The translations under genes were made by a program, and so were the position numbers. The notes beneath the pieces are model-generated. The model was not told where the DNA came from, ran no database searches, and was given only the letters and a program-made list of their open reading frames with translations. A stretch of 64,000 nucleotides of DNA. Source: Rhizobacter sp. (GTDB lineage Bacteria; Pseudomonadota; Gammaproteobacteria; Burkholderiales; Burkholderiaceae_C). Positions within the stretch are counted from its first letter, which is position 1. Every line of letters starts with the position of its first letter. The stretch spans positions 1-64,000 of the forward strand of contig JAMLIM010000009.1 of NCBI GenBank assembly GCA_023954175.1, read 5' to 3'. Below, one piece after another: positions 61,914 to 64,000 of this stretch.

Positions 61914-64000
61914 ATGCGCATTCCTATTGTTCGCTTCGAGGCCTTGCGGTTTCGCCTGGTTCTGCTGTTGCTCGTCGGCCTGCTGCACGTGACCAGCAGT
62001 TGGGCGGTCGAGCCCTTCGTCATCAGCGACATCCGCGTCGAAGGCCTGCAGCGCTCCGACGCCGGCACCATCTTCGCCTCGCTGCCGTTTCGCGTCGGCG
62101 ACACCTACAACGACGAGAAGGGCGCCGCCGCGCTGCGCGCGCTCTTTGCCACCGGCCTGTACAAGGACGTGCGCATCGAGATCGAGGGCACGGTGGTGGT
62201 CGTGATCGTCGAAGAGCGGGCGATCATCGCGAACGTCGACTTCGTCGGCCTGAAGGAGTTCGACAAGGAGGTGCTGCTGAAGTCGCTGCGCGAGGTCGGC
62301 ATCGGCGAAGGCCTGCCGTTCGACAAGGCGCTCGCCGACCGCGCCGAGCAGGAGCTCAAGAGCCAGTACCTGACGCGCAGCCTGTACGGCGCCGAGGTCG
62401 TCACGACCGTGACGCCGATCGAGCGCAACCGCGTCAACGTCACCTTCACCGTGACCGAGGGCGAGGTGGCGCACATCAGCGAGATCCGCATCGTCGGCAA
62501 CCAGGCGTTCTCCGAGAGCACGCTGCGCGGCCTGTTCGACCTGACGACGAGCGGCTGGCTGACCTGGTACACGAAGAACGATCGCTACTCGCGCGTCAAG
62601 CTCAACGCCGATCTGGAGTCGCTCAAGGCCTACTACCTCAACCGCGGCTATCTCGAGTTCGCGGTCGAGTCGACCCAGGTCACGATCTCGCCGAACAAGG
62701 AAGACATCACGGTCACCGTCAACATCCGCGAAGGCCAGCCCTACACGGTGACGGGCGTCACGCTGGAGGGCGACTACCTCGGCCGCGAGGACGAGTTCAA
62801 GTCGCTCGTGATGATCCGCCCCGGCGATCTGTTCCGCGCCGAGGCGGTGGCGGCGACCACGCGCAACTTCACCGATCTGTTCGGCACTTTCGGCTACGCG
62901 TTCGCGCGGGTCGATGCGCGCCCCGAGGTGGATCGCGCGCGCGCCCAGGTCGCGATCACGCTGTACGCCGAACCGCAGCGGCGTGTCTACGTGCGCCGCA
63001 TCATCGTCGCCGGCAACGACCGCACGCGCGACGAAGTCATCCGGCGCGAGTTCCGCCAGTTCGAAGCCGCCTGGTACGACGCGCGGCGCATCAAGCTCTC
63101 GCGTGACCGGGTCGACCGGCTGGGTTACTTCTCCGAGGTCAGCATCCAGACGAACGAGGTCCCGGGCGCGCCCGACCAGGTCGACGTGACGATCACCGTC
63201 AAGGAGAAGCCGACGGGCAACCTGTCGGTCGGCATCGGCTATTCGTCGGCGAGCCAGATCGCGTTCAACGCCGCGATCAAGCAGGACAACGTGCTCGGAT
63301 CGGGCAACTACCTCGGGCTCGAGTTCAACACCACGAGCTACAACCGCGTCGTCGTGCTGAGCACGGTCGATCCGTACTTCACGATCGACGGCATCTCGCG
63401 TGCGTTCGACCTGTACTACCGCACGACGACGCCGATCAACAGTCAGGGCGAGTACTACCAGATCGTCACCGCCGGCACCTCGGTGCGCTTCGGCGTGCCC
63501 TACAGCGACTTCGACACCGTCTACTACGGCGCGGGCTACGAACAGACCCAGATCAACGGCACGCTGGTCGGCATGCCGCTGAACTACCAGATCTACATCG
63601 AGGAGTTCGGGCGCGACAGCAACTCGGTGCCGCTGACGCTCGGTTGGTCGCGCGACGATCGCGACAGCGCGGTGACGCCCAATGCCGGCAGCCTCAAGCG
63701 CGTGACGGGCGAGTGGTCAGTCGCCGGCGACCTGCGCTATCTCCGGCTGAACCTGCAGTACCAGCACTACTTCCCGATCAACCGGCAGTTCACCTACGCG
63801 TTCAACACCGAATTCGGCTACGGCACCGGCTTGAACGGGCAGACCTATCCGGTGTTCAAGAACTTCTTCGGCGGCGGTCTCGGCTCGGTGCGCGGCTTCG
63901 AGCAGGGCTCGCTCGGCCCGATCGACGTCACCGGCGCCTTCATCGGCGGCACGCGCCGCTTCAACCTCAACAACGAGCTCTACGTGCCGGTGCCCGGCGC
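61914..64000 (+). CDS. bamA: Outer membrane protein assembly factor BamA (3' end outside window)
   Basis: About 695 residues are visible and the frame is open at the right edge; the family is roughly 760-800 residues. A signal peptide (cleavage near SSWA, residue 31) is followed by five POTRA domains to about residue 430 and then the 16-strand barrel. The VRGFEQGSLGP segment near residue 660 is the conserved VRGF/Y lid-loop motif. Starts 10 bp after rseP at ATG 61914. It inserts beta-barrel proteins into the outer membrane. Confidence 0.97.
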   Translation, partial: MRIPIVRFEALRFRLVLLLLVGLLHVTSSWAVEPFVISDIRVEGLQRSDAGTIFASLPFRVGDTYNDEKGAAALRALFATGLYKDVRIEIEGTVVVVIVEERAIIANVDFVGLKEFDKEVLLKSLREVGIGEGLPFDKALADRAEQELKSQYLTRSLYGAEVVTTVTPIERNRVNVTFTVTEGEVAHISEIRIVGNQAFSESTLRGLFDLTTSGWLTWYTKNDRYSRVKLNADLESLKAYYLNRGYLEFAVESTQVTISPNKEDITVTVNIREGQPYTVTGVTLEGDYLGREDEFKSLVMIRPGDLFRAEAVAATTRNFTDLFGTFGYAFARVDARPEVDRARAQVAITLYAEPQRRVYVRRIIVAGNDRTRDEVIRREFRQFEAAWYDARRIKLSRDRVDRLGYFSEVSIQTNEVPGAPDQVDVTITVKEKPTGNLSVGIGYSSASQIAFNAAIKQDNVLGSGNYLGLEFNTTSYNRVVVLSTVDPYFTIDGISRAFDLYYRTTTPINSQGEYYQIVTAGTSVRFGVPYSDFDTVYYGAGYEQTQINGTLVGMPLNYQIYIEEFGRDSNSVPLTLGWSRDDRDSAVTPNAGSLKRVTGEWSVAGDLRYLRLNLQYQHYFPINRQFTYAFNTEFGYGTGLNGQTYPVFKNFFGGGLGSVRGFEQGSLGPIDVTGAFIGGTRRFNLNNELYVPVPG

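Overview
The window is GC-rich, densely packed chromosomal DNA. The order rpsB-tsf-pyrH-frr-uppS-cdsA-dxr-rseP-bamA, the rpfE-like/recJ pair, the box-pathway genes and the DUF3305/DUF3306 formate dehydrogenase cluster all point to a betaproteobacterium, most likely order Burkholderiales. Family cannot be set from sequence reading alone. I saw no rRNA, tRNA, CRISPR array, insertion sequence or prophage.

Layout. 1-1890 (+): end of an aerobic benzoyl-CoA (box) locus, boxB (cut by the window edge) and boxA. 1884-10251 (-): a complex I / group 4 hydrogenase-like membrane complex (HyfB, C, E, F, G and I-like subunits) headed by a small ribbon-helix-helix gene. Its large subunit has lost all four Ni-binding cysteines, and the operon is split between the E and F genes by 786 bp of repeat DNA. 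10361-13805: metG (-) with a lower-GC internal segment, and apbC (+). 13805-14038: three tandem 78-bp repeats. 14046-24816 (+): a formate dehydrogenase cluster (DUF3305, DUF3306, polyferredoxin, TorD-like chaperone, Tat-target peptide, catalytic, Fe-S and cytochrome b subunits, small lipoprotein, small secreted protein, fdhD).

24817-34121 is mixed housekeeping: Mpo1-like, dcd, ypfJ-like peptidase, FMN hydroxy-acid dehydrogenase, dinB, GNAT, MFS, rpfE-like, recJ. 34295-43897 is more accessory: a PEP-CTERM protein, a cyclase-STAND-TPR signalling protein, an alpha/beta hydrolase, a branched-chain 2-oxoacid dehydrogenase operon without E3, and a DedA protein. 43938-46430 holds mutL and marC.

46.5-52.9 kb is anomalous. 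Hemerythrin-like, gamma carbonic anhydrase, nnr and dadA genes are all frameshifted or truncated, about 1.25 kb has no readable gene, and only hslO is intact. No gene elsewhere in the window looks broken, so local sequence error is at least as likely as real gene decay.

52922-64000: an amidase gene (-), then the conserved translation/envelope block (+) with a probable rpsB promoter, a leader hairpin and an rpsB-tsf terminator/attenuator, ending inside bamA.

How it fits together: the FDH cluster encodes a Tat-exported, membrane-anchored formate dehydrogenase with its maturation factors (FdhD, TorD-like, Fe-S proteins). The hydrogenase-related complex next to it could be an energy-coupling partner, but that link is inference from proximity only.
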